A stretch of DNA of 52,719 bases, from the NCBI GenBank assembly GCA_903896595.1, contig CAITYL010000026.1, forward strand, positions 1 to 52,719, given 5' to 3'. A model generated the notes under the pieces. It did no database searches, had not been told where the DNA came from, and worked only from the letters and a program-made list of their open reading frames with translations. Source of the DNA: an uncultured Lentisphaerota bacterium. GTDB lineage: Bacteria > Verrucomicrobiota > Lentisphaeria > Oligosphaerales > CAITYL01. Positions within the stretch are counted from its first letter, which is position 1. Every line of letters starts with the position of its first letter. The position numbers and the translations under genes were made by a program. Below are positions 26,899 to 36,373 of this stretch, piece by piece.

Positions 26899-29800
26899 AT
26901 GCAAAAAATTTTCATTATTTTCAGCCTACTGACCGGGGTCCTGGGCTGGTCCGCGGCGGCGGCGACCATGGACTGGAGCGGCGCGGCCGGCGGCACGGCC
27001 TGGAGCACCGGATCGAACTGGAACGGCGGCGTGGCGCCGGCCAGCACGGACAGCGCCCGTTTTAACCAGACGTCGTATACCCGCCAGCCGGCGGTTAATG
27101 TCGCGAGCGCCATTGAGGGCCTCCAGATCGGTGACGGCACCACCGCGACGGCGGCGGTGACGGTGACCGCCACCAACACCTTGACCTTGGGCGCGGGCGG
27201 CATCACCCTGTCCGCCAATGCGGGCGCGGCGACCCTGACGGGCACGGCGGCCGGGGTGATCCTGGGCGCCGCGCAAGCCTGGACCAACAATGCCGCCACC
27301 ACGCTGACGATCAGCGCCAAGGTCACCAACGGCGCCAACCTGCTAACCGTGGACGGCTCCGGCAGTACCGTGGTTTCCGGCGTCATCGGCGAGGGTTCCG
27401 GCGGCGTGGCCAAGAGCGGCGGCGGTACGCTGACGTTGTCCGGCGCGAACAGCTACAGCGGCGGCACGACGCTCAGCGCCGGCACACTCCTGGTAGGCGA
27501 TGATAGCGCGCTGGGAACGGGCGCGTTGAGCTTGAATGACGGCGCCACCTTGGCGGCGATGTCATCAGCAACCCGCACCCTGGCCAATAATGGCGTGGCG
27601 GGCGGGGATTTCACGCTGGGCCAGGCGACGGGTGGCACGGGCCAGCTCGTATTAGCCGGAACGCTGGACCTGGGCGGGGCCAGGCGTCAGATCACGGTGA
27701 ACAACGAGAAAGACACCATTTCAGGCGTGATCTCCGGCGCCGGCGGAATCACCAAGGCGGGTGCCGGCGCCTTGGCGCTGGCCGGCGCGAACAGTTACAG
27801 CGGCGGCACCACGCTCGCCACCGGCACCCTGAACCTCAACCACGCCCAAGCCCTCGGCACGGGTACGTTCACCATCACTGGCGGGACGATTGGCAACACC
27901 TCGGGCGCCCCGGTCTCGAACGCCAACCACAACGCGCAAAACTGGAACGGCGATTTCGCCTTTGACGGCCCAAACAACGTGAACCTCGGCGCCGGCGCCG
28001 TGACGCTTGGCGGAAACCGGACGGTCAGCATCAACCGAACCTACAATACCTTGACGGTGGGCGGCGTCATTGACGATGGCGTCAACAGTTACAGCCTGAC
28101 CAAGACCGGGTCGGGCGAATTGACGCTGGCCGGCGCGAACAGCTACGACGGCGGCACCATTCTCAACGAGGGCAAGCTGAGTATTAACCACGCCCAAGCC
28201 CTCGGCACGGGGGCGCTCACCATCAACGGCGGCACGCTTGACAACAGCACGGCCGTCGCGATTGTGAACACCAACAACAACGCGCAAAACTGGAACGGCG
28301 ACTTCACCTTTCACGGCACCCGCGGCCTGGACCTCGGTACCGGCGACGTGACCCTGGGGGGCAATCGGACGGTCACCAGCCTGTACAATACGCTCACCGT
28401 GAGCGGGATCATTGATGATGGCGTCAACAGTTATAGCCTGACCAAAGCCGGGGCTGGCTCATTTACGCTGGCGGGCGCGAACCGCTACGACGGCGGCACC
28501 ATGCTCAACGAGGGCACACTTTACCTCAACCACGCCCAAGCCCTCGGCTCGGGCATGCTCACGATCAACGGCGGCAACCTCGGCAACAACACGGCCGGCC
28601 CGGTGGTGAACACCAACCACAACGCGCAAAACTGGAACGGCGACTTCAGCTTTATCGGCCCCAAAAACTTGGACCTCGGCACCGGCGCGGTGACCCTGGG
28701 GAAAACACTGACGGTCACCACTAAGTACGGCATTCTGACCGTGGGCGGGGACCTGGCCGATGGCGGCCTAAATTACGGGCTGACCAAGGCGGGCGCCGCC
28801 ACTCTGGCGCTTTCTGGCGCGAACGGCTACACGGGCGTCACCACGGTGCAAGAGGGCACTCTGAGCCTGTTCAACGGCGCGGCCATCAGCGACGCCGGAG
28901 CGGTGGTGTTGGCCAACGCCGGCACGGCGCTGCTGAAACTTAACGCTCATGAAACCATCGGCTCGCTGGCCGGCGGCGGGAGCGCTGGCGGCAATGTCAA
29001 CCTGCAGGGCTACACCCTCACCACCGGCGATGCCGGCAACACCAGCTACGCCGGCAGTCTCAGCGGCGCGGGCGGACACTTGACCAAGACCGGCGCCGGC
29101 ACCCTGACCCTGAGCGGCGTCAACAGCTACACCGGGGGCACCACCATCACGGCCGGCACCTTGAGCGTGGCCGCCTCCGCCGCCCTGGGCCCGGAGAGCA
29201 ATCCGCTCACCATTGGCGGTGACGGCACCCTCAAGGCCACCGGCTCCTTCAACAGCTCACGCGCCACCACGCTGGGCGGCACCGGCGCCGGCCAGGGCGG
29301 AACCTTTGAAGTGGACGCCGGCGCGACCCTGAACTATGCGGCCAGCTCGGTCATCAGCGGCACCGGCAGCCTGATCAAGACCGGCGCGGGCACCCTGAGT
29401 CTCGGCGGAGTCAACACCTACACCGGCGGCACCTATATCAAGGCCGGCACCCTGGTGGTCACCAGCGGTCAAGCCGCTGGGCCGCAACCGCCGGCGGGCA
29501 GCAACCTCTATGCCCACCATATCTATGACGGCGCCACCTTGCAGATCGCGGTCGGCTCCTGGGCCACCGAGCGGCAAGTCGAGTTGGTGGGCGATCAAGT
29601 CGGTACCGGCGGCGTGGCAAAAATTGACATCACCAATGGGTTCACCCAGCAGCGGAACGGCTTGATCTATGGGGACGGCAAGCTGGATTTGGTCGGTGCC
29701 GGCCGCATGACCGTCACCACTGCCAATACCTATACGGGTGGAACCCTCGTTGAAACCGGCACCTTGCAGGTCAACAACCGTACGGGCAGCGCCACCGGCA

Positions 29801-32316
29801 CCGGTGCGGTGACGGTGACCAACGGCGGCACCTTGAGCGGCTTGCCAACGGCGACCGGCACCGCCTTCGCCGGCGTTACCGGCGCGATCGCTGGCACCGT
29901 GAACATCCTGGACACGGGAAAGTTATTGGCCGCTAGCGGCGGCACGCTGACACTGGGCGGCCTCACCCTGGATACGGGGGCGCTCAGCACGTTCCAGCTC
30001 GGCGCCCTGACGACCACGCCGCTGATCACAATCACCGGGGACAATTTGTTTACGCTTTCCGGCAACTCGACGATTGATATCATCAATACCGGCCTGATGG
30101 CCGCCGGGACCTACCACCTTTTTGACTACACCGGAACCACCCCCGATTTCGCGAAGCTGGCGCTGGCCGAACCGCATAGCGGTTTGTTCAATCTCAGCTT
30201 GTTGAATAATACCAGCAACAGCTCGTTCGACCTCTACGTCACCGCCTTTGAGCAGCAGTGGAAAAAGGGCGGAACGGACACCAATTGGAGCACGACGGGC
30301 AACTGGTGGACCGGCGTGGCGCCCAATGGGGCCGGGGCGGCGGCGTTGTTCCTTAACAACAATGGCTATACTCCCTTTGGCGCCACCGAAACCGCCACCC
30401 TGGATACCAGTAAAACGGTGGGCTCGGTCGCGTTTAACAACCCCAACACGGCTTTCACGATTGAAGCCGCATCCGGAACAACCTTGACCTTGGCGATGGG
30501 CGGGGGCGGCCAGGCCGAGATCCAGGTGTTCAATGCCCCGGCCACCGCCAATCACGTCATTAGCGCCCCGATGATCCTGGCCGATAACCTGATAATTGAC
30601 ATTGCCGCCGGCAGCTACGGCCTGGAGCTCAGCGGCGCGATCAGCGGTGACGGAAAAACCTTGACCAAAACCGGTTCCGGCCCGCTGACCCTGAGCGGCG
30701 CCACGGCCAATAGCTATACCGGCGTGACGGACGTGACCGGCGGGACGTTGACGCTGAACAAAACGGCCGGCGTTGACGCCATCGGCAGCGGCGGCCTGCA
30801 AATCGCCCCCGGCACGACGGTGGCGCTCCTGGCGTCCAACCAGATTGCGGACAGCGCAACCGTGACCCTCAACGGCACCCTCGCCCTCGGCGCCCAGGCC
30901 GAGACCGTCGCCGCCCTGACTGGCGGCGGGGCGGTGACGATGACAACCGGGGGCCGGCTGACGGTGGACGGGAATGCGGACTCAAGCTTTATCGGCGTGA
31001 TTTCCGGCGACGGCGGCTTGACCAAGGCCGGGGCCGGCGCCATGACCTTGGCTGCGGCCAACAGCTACAGCGGCGGCACCATGATCGCCGGCGGCGCCCT
31101 GAAGGTTAGTTCCGATGGCAATCTGGGTGACCTGGCCGGCGGCCTGACGTTCGACGGCGGCACCCTCGCGTTTCTAGGCGGCTTCACCACCGCCCGCACC
31201 GTAACCCTGGACGCGGGCGGCGGCACCTTCGACACCAACAACAACCGCGTCGTCCTGACCGGCCCGGTCAGCGGCAGCGGTAGCTTGATCAAGACCGGCC
31301 TGGGCACCCTGGAACTCCGCGGTGACAACCCGTATACCGGAACCACCATCGTCAACCAGGGTGTGCTACGCATCAGCACGGCCAACGCGCTTGGCATGAC
31401 GGGAACCACGGTCAATGGGGCGGAAGCCGAAATCGAGATCAATGGCGGCATCACACTCAGTTGCCCGCTGACACTTAACGGTGGCGTTCTCTGCAATCTG
31501 ACCGGCACCAACACCCATAGCGGTCCCATCACCCTGACCGCCAACTCCGAGCTGGAAGCAGATAGCGGCACACTGGTGGTCACCGGTGCAATCAGCGGCG
31601 CCTTCGGGCTCACAAAGTCTGGCCCGGGCACCGTCACGCTTACGGCTAACCACAGCTATACCGGCCCGACCTCGGTGACCTTGGGCACATTGAAGGTCAA
31701 CGGCGCCATCGCCAGCACGGTTACAGTCGACAGCCGAGGCATCCTCGCCGGCTCTGGCACGGTGGGGGCGGTGATCCTTGACGGCACGCTGGCGCCGGGC
31801 GACGGCGACCTCAACAGCGGCATCGGCATCCTCACGGCCGCCGGCAATGCCGCATGGACAGGCGATGCCGCCTACCAGTGGGAGCTTGGCAACCTCGACC
31901 CCGCGCAGGTCCGGCAGCCCGTCGGCACGAACCCGGCGGCCAATTACGACCAGTTCAACCAAACCAACGGCACCCTGGCCATATCTAGCGGGTTCACCCT
32001 GAACGTTGCCTCCGTCGGCGATGCCGAAACGGCCCACTGGAACCCGTCGCAAAGTTATGAATGGGTGGTGGCCAAGTCCAGCAACACCATCACCAGCGCG
32101 GCGGGTGGCGCCCTGGATCCCGCCACCATCCTGCTGAACACCGCCGAGTTCGCGTGGGCCAGAGACGTGGCCTTTAACTTCTACCTCACTATCGGCGGCG
32201 CCGGCAACACCGAACTGGTGCTCAACTACAAGTCGGTCGTTCCCGAGCCCGGCATGCTGGGCCTGTTGGCGCTCGGTGCCGCCGCCCTCGCCGCCCGCCG
32301 CCGCCGCACCAACTAA
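26899..32316 (+). CDS. Second giant PEP-CTERM beta-strand-repeat protein
   Basis: About 1805 residues, clearly a paralogue of the 4181-residue protein: the N-terminus (ATMDWSGAAGGTAWSTGSNW) and the C-terminal 200 residues (NPAANYDQFN, YEWVVAK, AAGGALDPATI, VVPEPGMLGLLALGAAALAARRRR) correspond closely. It has about 12 beta-strand repeats. Three tandem modules of about 115 residues (starting near 27841, 28189 and 28531, each with NHAQALG and NAQNWNGDF) indicate recent internal duplication. A module near 28860-29150 (ETIGSLAGGGSAGGN) matches the tandem module of the larger protein. A second SNW-type module starts near 30255 (WKKGGTDTNWSTTGNWWTG). Unlike its paralogue it has two cysteines. The ATG at 26899 is preferred over a TTG two codons earlier. 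Confidence 0.9.
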   Translation: MQKIFIIFSLLTGVLGWSAAAATMDWSGAAGGTAWSTGSNWNGGVAPASTDSARFNQTSYTRQPAVNVASAIEGLQIGDGTTATAAVTVTATNTLTLGAGGITLSANAGAATLTGTAAGVILGAAQAWTNNAATTLTISAKVTNGANLLTVDGSGSTVVSGVIGEGSGGVAKSGGGTLTLSGANSYSGGTTLSAGTLLVGDDSALGTGALSLNDGATLAAMSSATRTLANNGVAGGDFTLGQATGGTGQLVLAGTLDLGGARRQITVNNEKDTISGVISGAGGITKAGAGALALAGANSYSGGTTLATGTLNLNHAQALGTGTFTITGGTIGNTSGAPVSNANHNAQNWNGDFAFDGPNNVNLGAGAVTLGGNRTVSINRTYNTLTVGGVIDDGVNSYSLTKTGSGELTLAGANSYDGGTILNEGKLSINHAQALGTGALTINGGTLDNSTAVAIVNTNNNAQNWNGDFTFHGTRGLDLGTGDVTLGGNRTVTSLYNTLTVSGIIDDGVNSYSLTKAGAGSFTLAGANRYDGGTMLNEGTLYLNHAQALGSGMLTINGGNLGNNTAGPVVNTNHNAQNWNGDFSFIGPKNLDLGTGAVTLGKTLTVTTKYGILTVGGDLADGGLNYGLTKAGAATLALSGANGYTGVTTVQEGTLSLFNGAAISDAGAVVLANAGTALLKLNAHETIGSLAGGGSAGGNVNLQGYTLTTGDAGNTSYAGSLSGAGGHLTKTGAGTLTLSGVNSYTGGTTITAGTLSVAASAALGPESNPLTIGGDGTLKATGSFNSSRATTLGGTGAGQGGTFEVDAGATLNYAASSVISGTGSLIKTGAGTLSLGGVNTYTGGTYIKAGTLVVTSGQAAGPQPPAGSNLYAHHIYDGATLQIAVGSWATERQVELVGDQVGTGGVAKIDITNGFTQQRNGLIYGDGKLDLVGAGRMTVTTANTYTGGTLVETGTLQVNNRTGSATGTGAVTVTNGGTLSGLPTATGTAFAGVTGAIAGTVNILDTGKLLAASGGTLTLGGLTLDTGALSTFQLGALTTTPLITITGDNLFTLSGNSTIDIINTGLMAAGTYHLFDYTGTTPDFAKLALAEPHSGLFNLSLLNNTSNSSFDLYVTAFEQQWKKGGTDTNWSTTGNWWTGVAPNGAGAAALFLNNNGYTPFGATETATLDTSKTVGSVAFNNPNTAFTIEAASGTTLTLAMGGGGQAEIQVFNAPATANHVISAPMILADNLIIDIAAGSYGLELSGAISGDGKTLTKTGSGPLTLSGATANSYTGVTDVTGGTLTLNKTAGVDAIGSGGLQIAPGTTVALLASNQIADSATVTLNGTLALGAQAETVAALTGGGAVTMTTGGRLTVDGNADSSFIGVISGDGGLTKAGAGAMTLAAANSYSGGTMIAGGALKVSSDGNLGDLAGGLTFDGGTLAFLGGFTTARTVTLDAGGGTFDTNNNRVVLTGPVSGSGSLIKTGLGTLELRGDNPYTGTTIVNQGVLRISTANALGMTGTTVNGAEAEIEINGGITLSCPLTLNGGVLCNLTGTNTHSGPITLTANSELEADSGTLVVTGAISGAFGLTKSGPGTVTLTANHSYTGPTSVTLGTLKVNGAIASTVTVDSRGILAGSGTVGAVILDGTLAPGDGDLNSGIGILTAAGNAAWTGDAAYQWELGNLDPAQVRQPVGTNPAANYDQFNQTNGTLAISSGFTLNVASVGDAETAHWNPSQSYEWVVAKSSNTITSAAGGALDPATILLNTAEFAWARDVAFNFYLTIGGAGNTELVLNYKSVVPEPGMLGLLALGAAALAARRRRTN

Positions 32317-32381
32317 CCGCCCGCCAAGCCATGGGCGGTTATATTACCCGCTTTGCCAAAACGCTGCGGGAGATTTTGAGT

Positions 32382-33254
32382 GTGCGGATAACATGCAGGA
32401 TTGGATTCGGGGCATGGATCGTCGCCATGGGACTGCTGGCCACTGGTTGCGGCACGGTGAACCGCATGGTTGCCAGTTCGATGGGCGGCATGCTCGGGTC
32501 GTTGCGCGAACAGCCGGACCCGCAATTGGTGCGGGACGGCGCGCCGGCCTATCTGCTGGCCATTGACGGCCTGATCACCAACGACCCCGAAAATCCCGAT
32601 CTGCTGCGGGACGGCTGCACCGCCTACGCGACCTATGCCTCCGCCTTCCTGTCAGGCGAGGCCGACGCCGAGCGCGCCGGCCGGTTGCAGGGACGCGCCA
32701 GGGAGTATGGCCAGCGCCTCCTGCGGTTGCATGCCGGCTATGCCCGGGCCGAAGCGGCCCCCATGCCGGAGTTCGAGGCGGCCCTGGCCCAGCTCGGCCG
32801 CGCCGATGTTCCCGATTTGTACGCCGCCGGCAACGCCTGGCTGGGGTGGATCATCGCCAAAAACGAGTCCATGGCGGCCATGGCGGAACTGCCGCGGGCG
32901 CTGGCGGTCATGCAGCGGTCCCTGGCCCTGGATGAGGGCTATGCGGAGGGCGGCGCCCATCTGGTCTTCGCCGTGTATTACACCCTTCAGCCGCCCGGCG
33001 CCGGCCAGGACCTGGCCAAAAGCCGCCAGCATTTCGAGCGCGCCATGGCACTTGGCGGTCCCCAAAGCCTCATGCCCAAGGTTCTATTTGCCGAGTTTTA
33101 CGCCCGGGCGGCGGTTGACCCGGATCTTTTCACCCGCACCCTGCGGGCGGTGCTCGAGGCCCCGGAAACCGCCCCGCCGCCCTTGCGGTTGATGAACGCC
33201 ATTGCCCGTGAACGGGCGACCCGGCTGCTGCAACAAAAGGATGAGTTATTTTGA
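32382..33254 (+). CDS. tatT: TRAP transporter TatT-type lipoprotein
   Basis: A TPR-rich periplasmic lipoprotein of the TatT family, first described in the spirochaete TatPT TRAP system, where it associates with the substrate-binding protein. The GTG at 32382 follows GGGAG and gives a signal peptide ending at a lipid-attachable cysteine (MGLLATGC); an ATG at 32331 is in frame but has no ribosome site. Helical repeats (AYLLAIDGLITNDPENPDLL, DLYAAGNAWLGWIIAKNES, ALDEGYAEGGAHLVFAVYY) match the family architecture. It overlaps the next gene by four bases and begins the four-gene TRAP operon. This is a solute transporter, unrelated to twin-arginine export. Confidence 0.85.
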   Translation: MRITCRIGFGAWIVAMGLLATGCGTVNRMVASSMGGMLGSLREQPDPQLVRDGAPAYLLAIDGLITNDPENPDLLRDGCTAYATYASAFLSGEADAERAGRLQGRAREYGQRLLRLHAGYARAEAAPMPEFEAALAQLGRADVPDLYAAGNAWLGWIIAKNESMAAMAELPRALAVMQRSLALDEGYAEGGAHLVFAVYYTLQPPGAGQDLAKSRQHFERAMALGGPQSLMPKVLFAEFYARAAVDPDLFTRTLRAVLEAPETAPPPLRLMNAIARERATRLLQQKDELF

Positions 33255-34273
33255 AACCGCGCACCCACCTGCCCCGCCCCCGCTGGGCCATCCCCCTGAA
33301 GCTGGCCCTGGCCGCCCTGGCCGTGGCCGTGACGACGACGGAGGCCCAGGTGATCAATCTGGCCACCGTCGCCCCCGACCGCAGCGTGTGGGTCAAAACC
33401 CTGCGCGCCGCCGCCGCCGAAGCCACCACGGCCACCGAAGGGCGCCTGAAATTCAAGGTCTATCCCGGCGGCGTCCAGGGCGATGAACAAACCGTGCTGC
33501 GCAAAATGCGCGTCGGCCAGTTGCAGGGCGCGGCGTTCATGGGGCAGGGCGTGCGTCTGATCTGCCCGGACGCGACCGTGCTCCAACTGCCACTCATGTT
33601 CCGTTCGGAAGCGGAGGTTGGCCAATCCTTGGCCGACCTGGATGCCGACCTGCGCGCCGCGGCCCGCCAAAACCGGGTGGAATTAATCGCCTGGACCCGC
33701 CAGGGGTTTGCCTATCTCTACAGCCGCCCGGCGGTGACCGATCTGGACAGCTTGCGCAAGGCCAAGCCGTGGCTCGTCCCGGAAGACCAGTTCGCCGAAA
33801 CCCTGTTCCGCGCCGCCGCCGTGTCAGGCATTTCCGTGCCCGTCAGCGACGTGCTCACCGGCCTCCAGTCCGGCCTGATCGACACCATCTACTCGCCCCC
33901 TTTGGTGATGGTCACCATGCAGTGGCACACCCGGGTCGTCAACAAACTCGACATCGGCCTGGCCTATTCCATCGGCGCGCTGGTGCTGACGGACGTGGCA
34001 TGGAACCGGCTGAACGAGGGCGACCGCGCCACCGTCAAGGCCATCTTTGCGCGGCGGCTCAATGAGCTGAACCTCCTGGTCCGCAAGCAGAACGAAGACG
34101 CGGACGCGGTGATGGCCAAACAGGTGCAGACCCTGACCCCGACCTCGGCCACGCTCGCCGAGTTCCGCCAGCTCAACGACACCGTTACCAAGCAACTGAT
34201 CGGCAAGGCCTATTCCGCGGCCATTGAACGCAAGCTTCAGGAATCGCTGGCACGGCAGCGGGAGCGGAAATGA
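33251..34273 (+). CDS. dctP: TRAP transporter substrate-binding protein (DctP/TatP family)
   Basis: Periplasmic receptor that delivers its ligand to the DctQM membrane pair. It starts with a TTG overlapping the tatT stop, supported by AAAGGATGAG upstream, and has a signal peptide (AIPLKLALAALAVAVTTTEA). The mature part shows the DctP pattern: VINLATVAPDRSVWVKTL, YPGGVQGDEQTVLRKMRVGQLQGAAF, LPLMFRSEAEV, TGLQSGLIDTIYSPPLVMV and an AKLEE-like helical tail. The ligand cannot be read from sequence. About 340 residues is the usual size. It overlaps dctQ by ATGA. Confidence 0.92.
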   Translation: MKPRTHLPRPRWAIPLKLALAALAVAVTTTEAQVINLATVAPDRSVWVKTLRAAAAEATTATEGRLKFKVYPGGVQGDEQTVLRKMRVGQLQGAAFMGQGVRLICPDATVLQLPLMFRSEAEVGQSLADLDADLRAAARQNRVELIAWTRQGFAYLYSRPAVTDLDSLRKAKPWLVPEDQFAETLFRAAAVSGISVPVSDVLTGLQSGLIDTIYSPPLVMVTMQWHTRVVNKLDIGLAYSIGALVLTDVAWNRLNEGDRATVKAIFARRLNELNLLVRKQNEDADAVMAKQVQTLTPTSATLAEFRQLNDTVTKQLIGKAYSAAIERKLQESLARQRERK

Positions 34274-34836
34274 CCGGCGCGCCAACGACCGCCCCGGAAA
34301 CGACGGCGCCGCCGACCTGGCGGCGCCGGCTGGAGGACGCCTTCTGCGGCGCCCTGATGATCGTGCTGATCGGTGCCGGACTGCTGGCGGTGTTGCGGCG
34401 TTTCGCCGTTCGCCTGCCGGTGGTCGGCGACTGGGTGATGGGAATCGGCCTGGGCTGGCCGGAGCCGCTGTCACGGCACCTGGTGCTGTGGGTGGCGCTG
34501 TTCGGGGCGGGGGCCGCCGCCGCCGACCGCGGTCATATCGCCATTGACGTCCTCAGCTACGTGCTGTCGCCGCGCGCCCGCCGCGTGGCGGGGGTGCTCA
34601 CCAATCTGACAACCATGGTGCTATGCGCCATCTTCGCCTGGCTGGCGGTCGGCTTTGTCGTCAGCGAGTTCCAGAACAATCCCACGGATCTGACGTTCTT
34701 CGGCCTGCATACCTGCTGGTTGACCCTGGTGCTGCCGGTCGGCTTCGCGCTGCTGGCGCTGCGCAGTTTGTGGACCCTGGCCGGCGACGCCTGGGCCCTG
34801 CTGCGGATGCGGGCGGGAAAGGGACCGGCCACATGA
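34270..34836 (+). CDS. dctQ: TRAP transporter small permease DctQ
   Basis: A 188-residue inner-membrane protein with four hydrophobic segments (CGALMIVLIGAGLLAVLRRF, LVLWVALFGAGAAAADRGH, LTTMVLCAIFAWLAVGFVV, TLVLPVGFALLALRSLW), as in DctQ. The DRGHIAIDVL motif after the second segment is characteristic of the family. The N-terminus is Thr/Pro-rich and cytoplasmic. It overlaps both its neighbours by four bases (ATGA), implying translational coupling and fixed stoichiometry with DctM. Confidence 0.93.
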   Translation: MTGAPTTAPETTAPPTWRRRLEDAFCGALMIVLIGAGLLAVLRRFAVRLPVVGDWVMGIGLGWPEPLSRHLVLWVALFGAGAAAADRGHIAIDVLSYVLSPRARRVAGVLTNLTTMVLCAIFAWLAVGFVVSEFQNNPTDLTFFGLHTCWLTLVLPVGFALLALRSLWTLAGDAWALLRMRAGKGPAT

Positions 34837-36116
34837 CGATCCTGATCAGCCTTGCCGTGCTGCTGATCTGCCTGGCCGGGGTGCCGCTGTTCACCGTCAT
34901 GGGGATTTCCTCGCTGCTGAATTACTGGCACGGCGGAATCGCTTTCCAGTCGGCCATCATCGAGTTCTACCAGCTCGGGTCGTTGCCGATGTTGCAGACC
35001 CTGCCGTTGTTCACCTTCGCCGGCTGCCTGCTGGCACGCAGCCAGGCTCCGGCACGGGTGTTGCGGCTGACCAATGCCGCGATCGGCTGGATGCCGGGCG
35101 GCCTAGCCATGATCACGGTGGCCAGTTGTGCGCTGTTGACAGCCTTCACCGGGGCGTCGGGCATCACCATTTTCGCCTTGGGCGGCCTGTTGCTCCCGGC
35201 CATGCTGGCCAACGGCTACAACGAACGGTTCGGCCTGGGGCTGATCACCGCCAGCGGCTGCCTGGGGCTGCTCTTCCCGCCCAGCCTGCCGGCCATCCTC
35301 TACGGGGTGGTCAGCGGGGTCAGCATCGACCAACTGTTCCGCGCCGGCCTGTTGCCGGGGCTGCTCACCCTGGCCGCCCTGGGCGGCTACGGGGCGTGGT
35401 ACGCGTGCCGGCATGACGTGCCCCGGCACGCCTTTTCGTGGCGCGAACTCCGCGCCGCCCTGTGGGTCGCCCGCTACGAGCTGCCGCTGCCGGTGCTGGT
35501 GATCGGCGGCATTTACAGCGGCATCTTCGCGATCAGCGAGGCCGCCGTGGTTGCCGCCGCCTACGCGCTGCTGGCGGAGATGCTGCTCAACCGCGACGTC
35601 AGCCGGCGCCAGTTCACCTCCGTCGCCCGCGAAAGCATGGTGTTGTCCGGCGGCATCCTGATCATTCTGGGCATGGCCATGGCGGTCACCAACTACCTGG
35701 TCACCGAGGACGTGCCCGGACAGGTCTTTGCCATGGCCGAGAAATACATGAGCGGCCGAGTGGCCTTCCTGCTGACCCTGAACGTCTTCCTGCTGTTCGT
35801 CGGCAGTGTGCTGGAAGTCTACGCCGCCACCATGGTGGTGATGCCGTTGCTGCTGCCGATCGCCGCCCAATTCGGCGTGCATCCGATCCATCTCGGCGTT
35901 ATCTTCCTCACCAATCTGGCCATCGGCTACATCATTCCCCCCGTCGGCATGAATCTGTTCATCTCGGCCATGCGCTTTAAAAAACCGGTGCTGGAACTGG
36001 CGCGGGCAACCATACCGTTCGCGATCATCCTGCTGATCGTGCTGGCGGTGATCACCTTCGTGCCGTGGTTGAGCTTGGTTTTCGTGCCGGAGGCGGCCGG
36101 TGTGCCGCCGCCGTGA
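34833..36116 (+). CDS. dctM: TRAP transporter large permease DctM
   Basis: The 427-residue transport subunit with about 12 membrane segments. Family motifs include PLFTVMGISSLL, LPLFTFAGCLLARS, TGASGITIFALGGLLLPAML, LGLLFPPSLPAILYGVVSG, SVLEVYAATMVVMPLLLPIA and HLGVIFLTNLAIGYIIPPVGMNLF. It couples solute uptake to an ion gradient; the ion and substrate are unknown. The ATG overlaps the dctQ stop. Downstream, at 36256-36280, the first family A repeat provides a hairpin plus six T residues that would terminate the operon. Confidence 0.95.
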   Translation: MTILISLAVLLICLAGVPLFTVMGISSLLNYWHGGIAFQSAIIEFYQLGSLPMLQTLPLFTFAGCLLARSQAPARVLRLTNAAIGWMPGGLAMITVASCALLTAFTGASGITIFALGGLLLPAMLANGYNERFGLGLITASGCLGLLFPPSLPAILYGVVSGVSIDQLFRAGLLPGLLTLAALGGYGAWYACRHDVPRHAFSWRELRAALWVARYELPLPVLVIGGIYSGIFAISEAAVVAAAYALLAEMLLNRDVSRRQFTSVARESMVLSGGILIILGMAMAVTNYLVTEDVPGQVFAMAEKYMSGRVAFLLTLNVFLLFVGSVLEVYAATMVVMPLLLPIAAQFGVHPIHLGVIFLTNLAIGYIIPPVGMNLFISAMRFKKPVLELARATIPFAIILLIVLAVITFVPWLSLVFVPEAAGVPPP

Positions 36117-36173
36117 GCGGAATCCGAGAGCTTAATTTTTGCACTAGTACCTTGTAATACTTAAACTTTCGGA

Positions 36174-36206
36174 TTCACCACGAAGCCACGAAGAGCACGA
36201 AGATAG
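36174..36206. repeat. ACGAAG short-word repeat
   Basis: CACCACGAAGCCACGAAGAG followed by CACGAAG: three ACGAAG words in about 30 bases after dctM. Inverse words (CTTCGTG) appear at 44633-44655. It immediately precedes the family A element. Confidence 0.5.
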
Positions 36207-36216
36207 ATCGAAGGTG

Positions 36217-36358
36217 TTTTCAAAAGTCCAGATCCGATTGGCACCGTTTTGGAGTGCGGCAATTCCTTTGCCGCTTTTTTATATCGGCGTTATGTCAAGT
36301 TCGTCCGCCCGAGGACGGGCGGCTCCCGGTTATGGACAAACCTCGTTACTTTGGAATA
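36217..36358 (+). repeat. Family A multi-hairpin element, copy 1 (internally deleted)
   Basis: Begins TTTTCAAAAGT and ends at ACTTTGGAATA, a decayed version of the inverse terminal repeat. It keeps the first hairpin (GCGGCAATTCCTTTGCCGC) and one copy of the GTCCGCCCGAGGACGGGCGG hairpin, but lacks about 120 internal bases present in copy 2. It lies 100 bases downstream of dctM, in the same direction. Confidence 0.85.
36256..36280 (+). terminator. Intrinsic terminator within family A copy 1
   Basis: Stem GCGGCAA / TTGCCGC (7 bp), loop TTCCT, then six T residues. It is correctly oriented to end the TRAP operon transcript. Confidence 0.75.
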
Positions 36359-36373
36359 AGAAGGTGACTGGAC

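Noticed and set aside
12906..32316. Classical autotransporter (type V secretion) assignment for the giant proteins
   Set aside because: No C-terminal beta-barrel is present; both end in PEP-CTERM signals.
32382..36116. Twin-arginine translocation (Tat) genes
   Set aside because: The TatT name refers to the TRAP-associated TPR protein; neighbours are DctP, DctQ and DctM, and no TatA/TatC features exist.
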